In this document: positions 52,002 to 61,030 of the stretch, piece by piece
Layout of the letters: the number at the start of each line of letters is the position of its first letter
How positions within the stretch are numbered: position 1 is the stretch's first letter
NCBI RefSeq assembly: GCF_021284745.1
Contig: NZ_CP089925.1
Location: forward strand, 2,789,001-2,853,000
Direction of reading: 5' to 3'
DNA from: Lysobacter sp. KIS68-7
GTDB lineage: Bacteria; Pseudomonadota; Gammaproteobacteria; Xanthomonadales; Xanthomonadaceae
DNA length: 64,000 nucleotides
The notes under the pieces: model-generated
What the model was told of the DNA's origin: nothing
Databases searched by the model: none
The model's input: the letters and a program-made list of their open reading frames with translations, nothing else
Translations under genes and position numbers: made by a program

Positions 52002-53291
52002 ATGCTTCGATCCTTCATCGCGCGCGCTGCCCTCGCCTGTTCCTTCTGCCTCGCCTTCTGTGCGCAGGCGACGCCCGCGGCCCCCACGCTGCCGGCGCCG
52101 GCCTCGACCGTCGATGCGCACGATCGCGAGATCGGCCGCCGCGTCGATGCGCGATTGGACAAGGAGCCGGCATTGGGCCGCGTGGAAGCGAGCGTCGTGG
52201 ATGGCGTCGCCTTGCTGCACGGCGAAGTCGTCCGCCAGGAAGACGCGAAGCTCGCCGAATCCATCGCCGCGCAGACGCGGGGCGTGACGCGCGTGGAAAA
52301 CCGCATCGAACTGAGCACGCGCCTGAGCGACCGCTTCGGTGTTGCCTTGCAGGCGGTGGGCGACAAACTCGTGCGCCTGCTCGCGGCGACGCCGCTGCTG
52401 GTCATCGCGGTGGGCATCGTGTTCGCGGCCGCGTGGATCGGGCGCGTACTCTCGCGCCGCACGCGCTGGTGGCTCGGCCACGTGCACAGCCAGAATCCCT
52501 ACCTCGAAGGCCTCGTCCAACGCGTCGTGCAATGGCTCACGCTGGTGTGCGGCCTGCTGATCGCACTGGACCTGCTGGGCGCCTCGTCGCTCGTCGGTGC
52601 GGTCCTGGGGTCGGCGGGCGTCGCCGGTCTGGTGCTCGGCTTCGCCTTCAAGGACATCGCGGAGAACTATGTCGCAGGCATCCTGCTCAGCCTGCGCCGC
52701 CCCTTCGCGCCGGGCGACCACGTGCTGATCGATCGCGTGCACGAAGGCAAAGTCGTGGCGCTGACCTCGCGCGCCACGCTGCTGATGACGCTCGACGGCA
52801 ACCAGCTCGCGTTGCCCAACGCGCTGGTGTTCCGCTCGGTCGTGCTGAACTTCTCGGAGAACCCGAAGCGACGCTTCGATTTCCTGGTGCCGCTGGATCC
52901 GTCCGCGTCGGTCAGCGATGCGCAGCGCATCGGTCTCGCGGCGATGCAGGGGATCGACGGCCTGCTCGCCGATCCGCCGCCCTACACGCTGATCACCGAA
53001 TACCTGCCGGACCGCATGAGCGTGCAGTTCCTCGGCTGGGTGGACCAGAAGCGCACCAGCGTGCCGCGCGTGCGCAGCGAAGGAATGCGGCGGGTCAAGC
53101 GCGCGCTCGACGATGCGGGCATCCGCCGCGCGGGCGTGCCGGTGTCGGCCCCCAAGCCCGCGGTGCCCGACTACACACCGCCCGCCGATACCTCCGCGGA
53201 CAGGGAAATCGACGCGCAACTCGCGCAGGCGCAGCGCGCGAAGGATGCCGAGAACCTGCTGGACGACCGCGACACGCCGCCGTCGCCCTGA
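52002..53291 (+). CDS. MscS-family mechanosensitive channel with N-terminal BON domain
   Basis: This is a 429-residue protein with a signal peptide (1-25, CAQA end) and a periplasmic BON domain (about 40-105, EASVVDGVALLHGEV). Three membrane spans follow (about 130-235), including the pore-lining glycine/alanine helix GSAGVAGLVLGFAFKDIAENYVAG. The MscS beta and C-terminal domains extend to about 380, and the C-terminal tail is charged. It should release solutes on hypo-osmotic shock. A BON fusion suggests envelope or lipid contact. Confidence 0.9.
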   Translation: MLRSFIARAALACSFCLAFCAQATPAAPTLPAPASTVDAHDREIGRRVDARLDKEPALGRVEASVVDGVALLHGEVVRQEDAKLAESIAAQTRGVTRVENRIELSTRLSDRFGVALQAVGDKLVRLLAATPLLVIAVGIVFAAAWIGRVLSRRTRWWLGHVHSQNPYLEGLVQRVVQWLTLVCGLLIALDLLGASSLVGAVLGSAGVAGLVLGFAFKDIAENYVAGILLSLRRPFAPGDHVLIDRVHEGKVVALTSRATLLMTLDGNQLALPNALVFRSVVLNFSENPKRRFDFLVPLDPSASVSDAQRIGLAAMQGIDGLLADPPPYTLITEYLPDRMSVQFLGWVDQKRTSVPRVRSEGMRRVKRALDDAGIRRAGVPVSAPKPAVPDYTPPADTSADREIDAQLAQAQRAKDAENLLDDRDTPPSP

Positions 53292-53294
53292 GGC

Positions 53295-53705
53295 TTACTC
53301 GCCGTACATCAGCCAGTGGCGCGCGACGAATTCGTCGTTGGAGACGTGGATCGCGATGCCGCGTTCGGTGAGCAGGATGCCGCCGTGCTCGCTGCCCTGC
53401 AGGTCGTCCTGCATCTCGACGAAGGCGGTGCGGATGCTCGCGAAGCCGAAGTCGGCCATCGCGTCGATCACCTTCGGCACGTCGTCGCGGTCGACCGTCG
53501 CATCGAGGTCTTCGATCACCAGCAGCTTGCGCGCGCCATGCAGCGCGCACTGTTCGGCGAGCAGCTTCCACATCGCGATGGAGACCGCGAGCGAATCGCG
53601 GCCTTCGTGCACGTAGGCGCGCAGGAAACCGTGTTGCTGTTCGAGCCGGACCTTGAACGATTCGCCGCTGTCGAGGACGTGTTCCAGCAGTGTCGGGACG
53701 ATCAA
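53295..53705 (-). CDS. Hypothetical protein translationally coupled to fumarase
   Basis: This is a 136-residue protein with alternating strands and helices (LVIEDLDATVDRDDVPKVI, AFVEMQDDLQGSEHGGIL) and no signal. It looks like a small alpha/beta domain, perhaps STAS-like, but I do not recognise it. The likely start is a TTG at 53705 that overlaps the fumarase stop (TTGA). A start at 53744 is possible but less likely. Its stop lies 3 bp from the convergent MscS gene. Confidence 0.75.
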   Translation of the reverse strand: MIVPTLLEHVLDSGESFKVRLEQQHGFLRAYVHEGRDSLAVSIAMWKLLAEQCALHGARKLLVIEDLDATVDRDDVPKVIDAMADFGFASIRTAFVEMQDDLQGSEHGGILLTERGIAIHVSNDEFVARHWLMYGE

Positions 53706-55258
53706 GCGACCACCACCGGGATTTTCCCGATGCGGGCCGCCCACTCGCGCGGGCCGGTCTCGTGCACCGAGCTGCCGGTGGAATCCACCGCGACGGTCAC
53801 GGGCATGTCCTGCACGGTGAATTCATAGATGGCTTCCATGCCGAGGTCGGCGAAGGCGACGACCTTGGCGGCCTTGATGGCCTTCGACACGAGATAGGCC
53901 GCACCACCGACCGCCATGAGGTAGGCCGAACCGTGCTTGCGGATGGCCTCGATCGCCGCCGGACCGCGCTCGGCCTTGCCGACCATGCCCAGCAGGCCGG
54001 TCTGCGCGAGCACCTGTTCGGTGAACTTGTCCATGCGCGTGGCGGTGGTCGGACCCGCGGGGCCGACGACTTCATCGCGCACCGGATCGACGGGGCCGAC
54101 GTAGTAGATGAAACGTCCCTTCAGGTCGACGGGCAGTGCCTCGCCCTTGTTCAACATGTCGACCATGCGCTTGTGCGCGGCATCGCGGCCGGTGAGCAGC
54201 CTGCCGTTGAGCAACAGCACTTCGCCCGGCTTCCAGGAGGCGACGTCTTCCTTCGTCAGCGTGTCCAGGTCGACGCGACGGCCCTTGCTCGAATCGTAGG
54301 TGAGCTTCGGCCAGTCCTCGAGCGAGGGCGGATCCAGCATCACCGCGCCGCTGCCGTCGAGCACGAAGTGCGCGTGGCGCGTGGCGGCGCAGTTGGGGAT
54401 CATCGCGACCGGCAGGTTCGCCGCGTGCGTCGGGTAATCCTTGACCTTGATGTCGAGCACCGTGGTCAGGCCGCCCAGGCCCTGCGCCCCGATGCCGAGC
54501 GCGTTGACCTTTTCGTACAGCTCCAGGCGCAATTCCTCGGCACGATTGGACGCACCGCGCGCCTGCAGCTCGACGATGTCGATCGGCTCCATCAGCGCTT
54601 CCTTCGCCAGCAGCATCGCCTTCTCGGCGGTGCCGCCGATGCCGATGCCGAGCATGCCCGGCGGGCACCAGCCCGCGCCCATGGTCGGCACGGTCTTGAG
54701 CACCCAGTCGACGATGGAGTCGGAGGGGTTGAGCATCGCGAACTTCGACTTGGCTTCCGAACCACCGCCCTTCGCCGCGACGATCACTTCGACCGTGTTG
54801 CCCGGCACGACCTTCACGTTGACCACGCCGGGCGTGTTGTCCTTCGTGTTGGTGCGCTTGCCCGCGGGATCGGCGAGCACGCTGGCGCGCAGCTTGTTGT
54901 CGGGATGGTTGTAGGCGCGGCGCACGCCTTCATGGACCATGTCCTCCACGCCCATCGAGGCGTCGTCCCAGCGCACGTCCATGCCGATGGTGAGGAACAC
55001 CGTGACGATGCCCGTGTCCTGGCAGATCGGGCGATGGCCTTCGGCGCACATGCGCGAATTGATCAGGATCTGCGCGATGGCGTCCTTCGCCGCCGGGCTC
55101 TCTTCGCGCTCATAGGCGGCGGCGAGGTTCCGGATGTAGTCGACGGGGTGGTAGTACGAGATGTACTGCAGTGCGTCGGCCACCGACTGGATCAGGTCTT
55201 CCTGGCGGATCGACACCGGGCCGGGGGCCCGCGAGCTGGGGGAATGCTGGGAGGTCAC
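53702..55258 (-). CDS. fum: Fumarate hydratase, class I (4Fe-4S)
   Basis: This is a 518-residue TCA-cycle enzyme. The three cluster cysteines are visible: Cys79 (ICQDTG), Cys198 (GWCPPG) and Cys290 (PNCAATRH). The C-terminal beta domain (about 365-515) carries GPVDPVRDEVVGPAGPTTATRMD. It converts fumarate to malate and is oxygen-sensitive. The start is set at a GTG at 55258; no strong alternative is seen. It is followed by the coupled gene at 53295. Confidence 0.95.
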   Translation of the reverse strand: MTSQHSPSSRAPGPVSIRQEDLIQSVADALQYISYYHPVDYIRNLAAAYEREESPAAKDAIAQILINSRMCAEGHRPICQDTGIVTVFLTIGMDVRWDDASMGVEDMVHEGVRRAYNHPDNKLRASVLADPAGKRTNTKDNTPGVVNVKVVPGNTVEVIVAAKGGGSEAKSKFAMLNPSDSIVDWVLKTVPTMGAGWCPPGMLGIGIGGTAEKAMLLAKEALMEPIDIVELQARGASNRAEELRLELYEKVNALGIGAQGLGGLTTVLDIKVKDYPTHAANLPVAMIPNCAATRHAHFVLDGSGAVMLDPPSLEDWPKLTYDSSKGRRVDLDTLTKEDVASWKPGEVLLLNGRLLTGRDAAHKRMVDMLNKGEALPVDLKGRFIYYVGPVDPVRDEVVGPAGPTTATRMDKFTEQVLAQTGLLGMVGKAERGPAAIEAIRKHGSAYLMAVGGAAYLVSKAIKAAKVVAFADLGMEAIYEFTVQDMPVTVAVDSTGSSVHETGPREWAARIGKIPVVVA

Positions 55259-55363
55259 GAGGAAGCAGCGGAGCGGGAAAGCGGCGATTCTAGCCCCTCG
55301 CGGACCCATTCACCGGAGCCGGGCGCCTTAAACCTTGCCGGCCGATGCCGCATCGGAGTGGAT

Positions 55364-55966
55364 ATGCTGACCTCCGCCGTGACCGAATGGACACCTGCCG
55401 CGCCAGTCCTGACCCCTCCCGCCGAGGATGTCGACGGGCCGCTCGTTCGTTCCGCGGGCGCCGGCGACGCGATCGCCTTCGAGGCGCTCTACCGTCGCCA
55501 TAGCGGTCGCGTGCATGGCGTGATCCTCCGCCTCGTCGGCGGCAACGCCGGCCGCGCGGAGGACCTGACCCAGGAAGCCTTCGTGCGCGCTTGGCAGGCC
55601 CTGCCCGGGTATCGCTTCGAAAGTGCGTTCTCGACCTGGCTGCACCGGCTCGCGGTGAACACCGCGCTGATGGAACTGCGCTCGCGGCGCAGCCGCCCGC
55701 AGGCAAGCGACGACGAGGACGCCCTGGATTCGATCGGCACGCTGGATTCGGCGGGCCACGTGACCGCACTGACGATGGACCTGGAGCGCGCGGTCGCCAC
55801 CCTGCCCCCGCGGGCGCGTGCGGTCCTGGTGCTGCACGACGTGGAAGGTTGGAAACACGAGGAGATCGCCGCCGAACTCGGCATGGCGGTCGGCAGTTCG
55901 AAGGCCCAGTTGCATCGCGCGCGCGGATTGCTGCGCACGCGGCTTGGAGGTTCCCATGACGCATGA
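55364..55966 (+). CDS. ECF-type RNA polymerase sigma factor
   Basis: This is a 200-residue sigma factor. Region 2 (about 35-105) contains DLTQEAFVRAWQALPGY and the FSTWLHRLAVNTAL helix. Region 4 (about 135-195) contains LPPRARAVLVLHDVEGWKHEEIA and SSKAQLHRAR. The ATG at 55364 fits; a GTG two codons upstream is possible. It overlaps the anti-sigma-like gene by 11 bp. Its target promoters are unknown. Confidence 0.94.
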   Translation: MLTSAVTEWTPAAPVLTPPAEDVDGPLVRSAGAGDAIAFEALYRRHSGRVHGVILRLVGGNAGRAEDLTQEAFVRAWQALPGYRFESAFSTWLHRLAVNTALMELRSRRSRPQASDDEDALDSIGTLDSAGHVTALTMDLERAVATLPPRARAVLVLHDVEGWKHEEIAAELGMAVGSSKAQLHRARGLLRTRLGGSHDA

Positions 55967-56522
55967 CATGAAAAACGAAGAAGACAACGGCCTGCTGCCC
56001 GACGCGCTGCGCTGGGAATTGCGCGCGCTGCGCCAGGATGCCGAGCCCGCCCGCGACCTGTGGCCCTCGATCGCCGGACGCCTGGCGAGCACGCCGCAGG
56101 TGAAGCCTGCGCCGGTCGTCGCGCGCCGTCCGACGTGGCGCCGCTTCGCACCGCTGGCCACCGCCGCCTCGCTCGCGCTCGCGCTCGCCCTCGGCCTGGC
56201 CTGGCAGTTGCGCCCCGTGCAGGCACCGGCGGGACTCCCTGCCGCCAACGACCCGCACACGCAGCTGATCGCGAAGGAAGCCGACGCGATGACGCTGGAA
56301 TACCAGGCGGCGCTGAAGATCCTCGGCGCCGGCCGCCCCGCCCAGGTGCAGCCGGCCTCGAAGGAACTGCAGGTGCTCGACCAGAGCGCTGCGCAGATCC
56401 GCACCGCGCTCACGCGCGACCCCAACGCGCGTTTCCTGTTGAACCAGCTGCAACGCACCTACACGCGTCGCCTCGAACTCACGCAACGCCTGGCCGCGCA
56501 CGACGACGTGCTCGCCAGCTGA
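55956..56522 (+). CDS. Probable anti-sigma factor (membrane protein)
   Basis: This is a 188-residue protein with a cytoplasmic N-terminus (1-60), one membrane span (about 65-85) and a periplasmic part. It contains no cysteine, so it is not a zinc-type anti-sigma factor. The call rests on topology and on its position directly after and overlapping the sigma gene. GGAGG lies six bases before the ATG at 55956. Confidence 0.75.
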   Translation: MTHDMKNEEDNGLLPDALRWELRALRQDAEPARDLWPSIAGRLASTPQVKPAPVVARRPTWRRFAPLATAASLALALALGLAWQLRPVQAPAGLPAANDPHTQLIAKEADAMTLEYQAALKILGAGRPAQVQPASKELQVLDQSAAQIRTALTRDPNARFLLNQLQRTYTRRLELTQRLAAHDDVLAS

Positions 56523-56563
56523 CACATGCCGATGCCTTTCGCTGCACTTTTTGGAGAAGTCCC

Positions 56564-57472
56564 ATGACCCGCAAGCTGCTCACCCTCTCCCTCCTGGCCG
56601 CCCTGGTGGCCGCACCGACGGCGTGGGCCGCCACGCCGATCAACCAGTCCCGCCCGCTCGACGCGCGCGGCCACGTGGAAATCGACAACGTGAAGGGCAG
56701 CATCCAGGTCCGCACGTGGGATAAACCCGAAGTCCACATCGGCGGCAGCCTCGGCAAGGGCGTGGAAAAACTCGTCGTCGAAGGCGACGAGAACGACCTG
56801 GTCATCCGCGTCGAATACCCGAAGCGCGACAGCGGCTTCGGCCGCGACGAGAAGACCGAGCCGACCGACCTGATCATCAACGTGCCGGTGCTCGCGGGCC
56901 TGGAGATCGACGCGGTGTCGGCGACGGTGGATGTCGTCGGCGTGGCCGGCGAATCGCTGGAGATCGACAGCGTCAGCGGCGACGTCACCGTCGCGGCGGC
57001 GCCGCGCGAGGCGCACATCGAAAGCGTCAGCGGCGACCTGCAGCTCACGCTCAACACGAAGGAGGTCTCGGCCTCCACGGTGAGCGGCGACCTGCGCCTG
57101 AAGGGCAAGCTCAACGGCGAGATGTCGGTGGAGACGGTGTCCGGCAACATCGAAGCCGAAAGCAATGGCCTGCGCCTGCGCCGCATCTCGGCCTCCACGG
57201 TCTCCGGCGACGTCACCGTGCGCGCCGGCCTGGCCGATGGCGGCGAACTCAAAGCCGAGTCGGTGAGCGGCGACCTGCACCTGCGCATGCCGAAGGACAC
57301 CTCGGCCCGCGCCAGCGGCGAAACCTTCAGCGGCGACCTCAAGGCGCCCGGTGTGACGATCCAGCGTCCGAAGTACGGCCCCGGCGCGAGCTTCGAGCAT
57401 CGCTTCGGCACCGGCAACGGGCAGATCCGCATCGAAACCTTCTCGGGCGACGCCGAACTCGTTTTTGAATAA
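56564..57472 (+). CDS. DUF4097 beta-helix-like exported protein
   Basis: This is a 302-residue protein with a signal peptide (1-23, TAWAA end). The body is built from short repeats with the motif xVSGDx at positions near 138, 156, 174, 193, 214, 235, 256 and 294, about 18-21 residues apart. This spacing suggests a beta-helix or beta-solenoid of the DUF4097 (adhesin-like) type. It is the third gene of the sigma/anti-sigma cassette and is likely secreted or in the envelope. A terminator follows. Confidence 0.88.
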   Translation: MTRKLLTLSLLAALVAAPTAWAATPINQSRPLDARGHVEIDNVKGSIQVRTWDKPEVHIGGSLGKGVEKLVVEGDENDLVIRVEYPKRDSGFGRDEKTEPTDLIINVPVLAGLEIDAVSATVDVVGVAGESLEIDSVSGDVTVAAAPREAHIESVSGDLQLTLNTKEVSASTVSGDLRLKGKLNGEMSVETVSGNIEAESNGLRLRRISASTVSGDVTVRAGLADGGELKAESVSGDLHLRMPKDTSARASGETFSGDLKAPGVTIQRPKYGPGASFEHRFGTGNGQIRIETFSGDAELVFE

Positions 57473-57493
57473 ATCAACGACCACACCCCACCT

Positions 57494-57522
57494 GGGCGCG
57501 GAGCGATCCGCGCCCTTTTTTT
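57494..57522 (+). terminator. Rho-independent terminator after the DUF4097 gene
   Basis: GGGCGCGGA (57494-57502), loop GCGA and TCCGCGCCC (57507-57515) form a perfect 9-bp stem followed by seven T. It ends the sigma cassette and separates it from the ABC transporter gene. Confidence 0.92.
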
Positions 57523-57558
57523 GTTCCCGTCACCGGCCGTTCCGGAGACTAGCCGGCC

Positions 57559-59415
57559 ATGGCAGAGCCGGCCCGCACCGCGAACCCCTCCCTGCGCGAA
57601 CGCGTCGGCGCGCTGCGCAACCTGCCGCCGTTCCTGCGCGAGATCTGGGGAACCAGCCGCACGCTCACGTTGGTGAGCCTCGGCCTGCGCATGGTGCGTG
57701 CGCTGTTGCCGATCGCCACCTTGTACGTGGGCAAGCTGATCATCGACGAAGCCGTGCGCCTGGTCGGCCGCGGCCTGGGCTTCGATGCCTTCCTCGATGC
57801 CTGGCACAGCGGCGCGCTCGACCACCTGGTCGTGTTGCTGCTCGCCGAGTTCTCGCTGGCGATCCTCTCCGACCTGCTCGGCCGCATCGTGAGCTACGCC
57901 GACGCGGTGCTCTCGGAGATGTTCACCAACGCGACCAGCGTGCGCCTGATGGAACACGCAGCGACGCTCGACCTGGAAGACTTCGAGGATCCCGACCTGC
58001 AGGACCGGCTCGACCGCGCGCGCCGGCAAACGATGGGGCGCATGAACCTGCTCAGCCAGTTGTTCGGGCAGGCGCAGGACGCAGTGACGGTCGTCAGCTT
58101 CGCCGCCGGCCTGCTCATCTATGCGCCGTGGCTGATCGCCTTGCTCGCGGTGGCGCTGGTGCCCGCGTTCGTCGGCGAGTCGCACTTCAACGCGCTGAAC
58201 TACTCGCTCAACTTCCAGTGGACGCCGGAGCGCCGGCAGCTCGAATACCTGCGCCAGATGGGCGCGAGCGTCGAGACCGCGAAGGAAGTGAAGATCTTCG
58301 ACCTGCACAAGTACTTCATCGCGCGCTACCGCACGCTGGCCAAGCAGTTCCTGGATGCCAACCGCAGCCTCGCGCGGCGTCGCGCGGTGTGGGGCACGTT
58401 GCTCGCCGCGCTGGGCACCTTCGCGTATTACCTAGCGTATGCGTACATCGCGTGGCGCACGGTGCGCGGCGATTTCAGCATCGGCGACCTGACCTTCCTC
58501 GCCGGCAGCTTCCGGAGGCTGCGGCAGTTGCTCGAAGGCTTGCTCGTCGGGTTCTCGCAGGTCGCGGGGCAGGCCCTCTACCTCGACGATCTGTATTCGT
58601 TCTTCGAGATCGTGCCGGAGATCCGATCGAAGCCCGATGCGGTGCCGATCCCGCGCCCCATCGCGCGCGGCTTCGTGTTCGAGAACGTCGGCTTCCGTTA
58701 TCCCGACGCCGAGCGCTGGGCGCTGCGCAACCTCGATTTCGAACTGCGCGCAGGCGAAGTGCTCGCGCTCGTCGGCGAGAACGGCGCGGGCAAGACCACG
58801 CTGGTGAAACTGCTCGCGCGCCTGTACGAGCCGGACGAGGGCCGCATCCTGCTCGACGGCCGCGACCTGCGCGACTACAGCCTGGAAGACCTGCGCGCCA
58901 ACATCGGCGTGATCTTCCAGGACTTCGTGCGCTACCACCTCACCGTCGCGGAGAACATCGGCGTGGGACAGATCTCCGCAATGGACGACCGCACGCGCAT
59001 CGAAGGCGCCGCGCGCAGGGCGTTCGCCGATGAAGTCGTCGACACGCTGCCCAATCGTTACGACCAGGTGATCGGCCGGCGCTTCAAGAGCGGCGTGGAC
59101 CTGTCGGGCGGGCAATGGCAGAAGATCGCGATCGCGCGCGCGTACATGCGCGATGCGCAGGTGATGATCCTCGACGAACCCACGGCGGCGCTCGATGCGC
59201 GCAGCGAGTTCGAAGTCTTCCAGCGCTTCAAGGAACTCTCCGCGGGCCGCACCGCGGTGCTGATCTCGCATCGCTTCTCGAGCGTGCGCATGGCCGACCG
59301 CATCCTCGTCCTCGCCGAAGGGCGACTGGAGGCCAGCGGCACGCACGAAGCCCTGCTCGCGCAGGGCGGGCGCTATGCGGAACTCTTCGAACTGCAGGCT
59401 GCCGGATATCGGTAG
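57559..59415 (+). CDS. ABC exporter, fused membrane and ATPase domains
   Basis: This is a 618-residue half-transporter. The membrane domain (about 30-340) has six spans. The ATPase domain has Walker A GENGAGKTT (406-414), signature LSGGQ (515-519), Walker B MILDEP (536-541) and His571. It would work as a dimer. MsbA-type lipid or peptide export is possible; the cargo cannot be inferred. A 36-bp spacer separates it from the next gene. Confidence 0.93.
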   Translation: MAEPARTANPSLRERVGALRNLPPFLREIWGTSRTLTLVSLGLRMVRALLPIATLYVGKLIIDEAVRLVGRGLGFDAFLDAWHSGALDHLVVLLLAEFSLAILSDLLGRIVSYADAVLSEMFTNATSVRLMEHAATLDLEDFEDPDLQDRLDRARRQTMGRMNLLSQLFGQAQDAVTVVSFAAGLLIYAPWLIALLAVALVPAFVGESHFNALNYSLNFQWTPERRQLEYLRQMGASVETAKEVKIFDLHKYFIARYRTLAKQFLDANRSLARRRAVWGTLLAALGTFAYYLAYAYIAWRTVRGDFSIGDLTFLAGSFRRLRQLLEGLLVGFSQVAGQALYLDDLYSFFEIVPEIRSKPDAVPIPRPIARGFVFENVGFRYPDAERWALRNLDFELRAGEVLALVGENGAGKTTLVKLLARLYEPDEGRILLDGRDLRDYSLEDLRANIGVIFQDFVRYHLTVAENIGVGQISAMDDRTRIEGAARRAFADEVVDTLPNRYDQVIGRRFKSGVDLSGGQWQKIAIARAYMRDAQVMILDEPTAALDARSEFEVFQRFKELSAGRTAVLISHRFSSVRMADRILVLAEGRLEASGTHEALLAQGGRYAELFELQAAGYR

Positions 59416-59451
59416 TACCCTCTCCTCATCCCTCGCAGGAGTCGATCTTCG

Positions 59452-60609
59452 ATGAAACGCATTGGTGGATTGGCGCTGTGCCTGATGCTCGTCAGCGGAT
59501 GCAGCGCCGGCGAACAGAATGCGCAGGCGAGCGCCGCGAACACGCCGGCCGCGCCCTCGCCCGCCGGCATGCGCGTGGAGACCATCGCGCACGGGCTCGA
59601 ACATCCCTGGGCTGTCGCATTGATGCCCGATGGCAGTTTCCTAGTCACCGAACGCCCGGGGCGCATGCGCCGCATCGATGCAAAGGGCACGATCGGTCCG
59701 CCCATCAGCGGCGTGCCCACCGTCTTCGCGCAAGGCCAGGGCGGCCTGCTCGATGTCGAACTCGCACCGGATTACGCCACGTCGCACCGCATCTACTTCA
59801 GCTTCGCCGAACCCGGCGAGAACGACACCGCCGGCACCGCGGCCGCGATGGCGACGCTCGATGGCAACGCGTTGAAGGACGTGCGTGTGTTCTACCGCCA
59901 GATGCCGAAGCTCGATGGCGGTAACCACTTCGGTTCGCGCATCGCCTTCGACGGACACGGCCACGTGTTCATCAGCCAGGGCGAGCGCAACCATCGGCCG
60001 ACGGCGCAGAAGCTCGACATGCTGCAGGGCAAGGTCGTCCGCCTGAACCTCGACGGCAGCGTGCCGAAGGACAATCCTTTCGTCGGCCGCAAGGATGCGC
60101 GTCCGGAAATCTGGAGCTACGGGCATCGCAACATGCAGGGCCTGGCCATCGATCCGCGCACGGGCACGCTGTGGGAAAGCGAGCATGGGCCGCGCGGCGG
60201 CGACGAAATCAATCTTCCGAAGGCAGGCAAGAATTACGGTTGGCCGATCATCACTTACGGCATCGACTACTCGGGTTTGAAGATTTCCGAATCGGTGGGG
60301 ACGTCGGCGCCGGGGATGGAGCAACCGCATCATTACTGGCCGGTGTCGCCTGGCCTGTCGGGCATGGCGTTCTACACGGGCCGGCCGGGCTCGCCCTGGA
60401 ACGACAGCCTCTTCCTCGGTTCGCTCGCGCAATCCAACCTGATCCGGCTCTCGCTGAAGGGCGACGCGATCGTCGGCGAAGAGCGCTTGCTGCAGGACCT
60501 GGGCGCGCGCATTCGCGACGTGCGCGTCGGCAAGGACGGCAACGTGTACGTGCTGACGGACGAAGACAACGGCAAGCTGCTGCGCCTCACGCCGCCGGAG
60601 ACGAAGTGA
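59452..60609 (+). CDS. PQQ-dependent aldose sugar dehydrogenase-like lipoprotein
   Basis: This is a 385-residue protein with a lipoprotein signal (lipobox VSGC, Cys17) and a six-bladed GSDH-type propeller. GLEHPWAVALMPDGSFLVTERPGR, GGNHFGSRIAFDGHGHVFISQG and SEHGPRGGDEINL match the soluble aldose sugar dehydrogenase (YliI/Asd) family. It oxidises aldoses at the periplasmic face with PQQ. The stop overlaps the GFA start by one base. Confidence 0.92.
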   Translation: MKRIGGLALCLMLVSGCSAGEQNAQASAANTPAAPSPAGMRVETIAHGLEHPWAVALMPDGSFLVTERPGRMRRIDAKGTIGPPISGVPTVFAQGQGGLLDVELAPDYATSHRIYFSFAEPGENDTAGTAAAMATLDGNALKDVRVFYRQMPKLDGGNHFGSRIAFDGHGHVFISQGERNHRPTAQKLDMLQGKVVRLNLDGSVPKDNPFVGRKDARPEIWSYGHRNMQGLAIDPRTGTLWESEHGPRGGDEINLPKAGKNYGWPIITYGIDYSGLKISESVGTSAPGMEQPHHYWPVSPGLSGMAFYTGRPGSPWNDSLFLGSLAQSNLIRLSLKGDAIVGEERLLQDLGARIRDVRVGKDGNVYVLTDEDNGKLLRLTPPETK

Positions 60610-61028
60610 TGCAGATTCGCGGCGCCTGCCATTGCGGGAACGTGACGTTCGAACTCACGTGGCCGGACGACGTGCCGCGAATTCCCGCGCGCGCCTGCGG
60701 CTGCACCTTCTGCCGCAAGCACGGTGCGTCGTGGACCTCGAATCCCGACGCACGCCTGCAACTCGAGGTGCAGGACGCCGCCCTGCTCGAGCGCTACGCC
60801 TTCGGCACGCGCACCGCGGATTTCCTGGTGTGCAAGCGCTGCGGCGGCGTGCCGGCGGTGATCAGCCGCATCGATGGACGCGACTACGCCGTTGTCAACA
60901 TCAATACGTTCGAGGGCGTGGATCCGGCGGTGTTCGACCGCAGCAGCAGCGACTTCGACGGCGAGGCGACGGAAGATCGCCTCGCACGCCGGAAATCGCG
61001 CTGGATTGCGTCGGTCAGCGGGATCTGA
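60609..61028 (+). CDS. GFA-family zinc protein
   Basis: This 139-residue protein has zinc cysteines in ACHCGNVTF, CGCTFCRKHGA and CKRCGG. It is a second GFA-type protein in the window, distinct from that at 31039. Physiological role is uncertain. Its TGA stop is 2 bp from the convergent LysR stop. The ATG at 60609 overlaps the sugar dehydrogenase stop. Confidence 0.88.
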   Translation: MQIRGACHCGNVTFELTWPDDVPRIPARACGCTFCRKHGASWTSNPDARLQLEVQDAALLERYAFGTRTADFLVCKRCGGVPAVISRIDGRDYAVVNINTFEGVDPAVFDRSSSDFDGEATEDRLARRKSRWIASVSGI

Positions 61029-61030
61029 CC

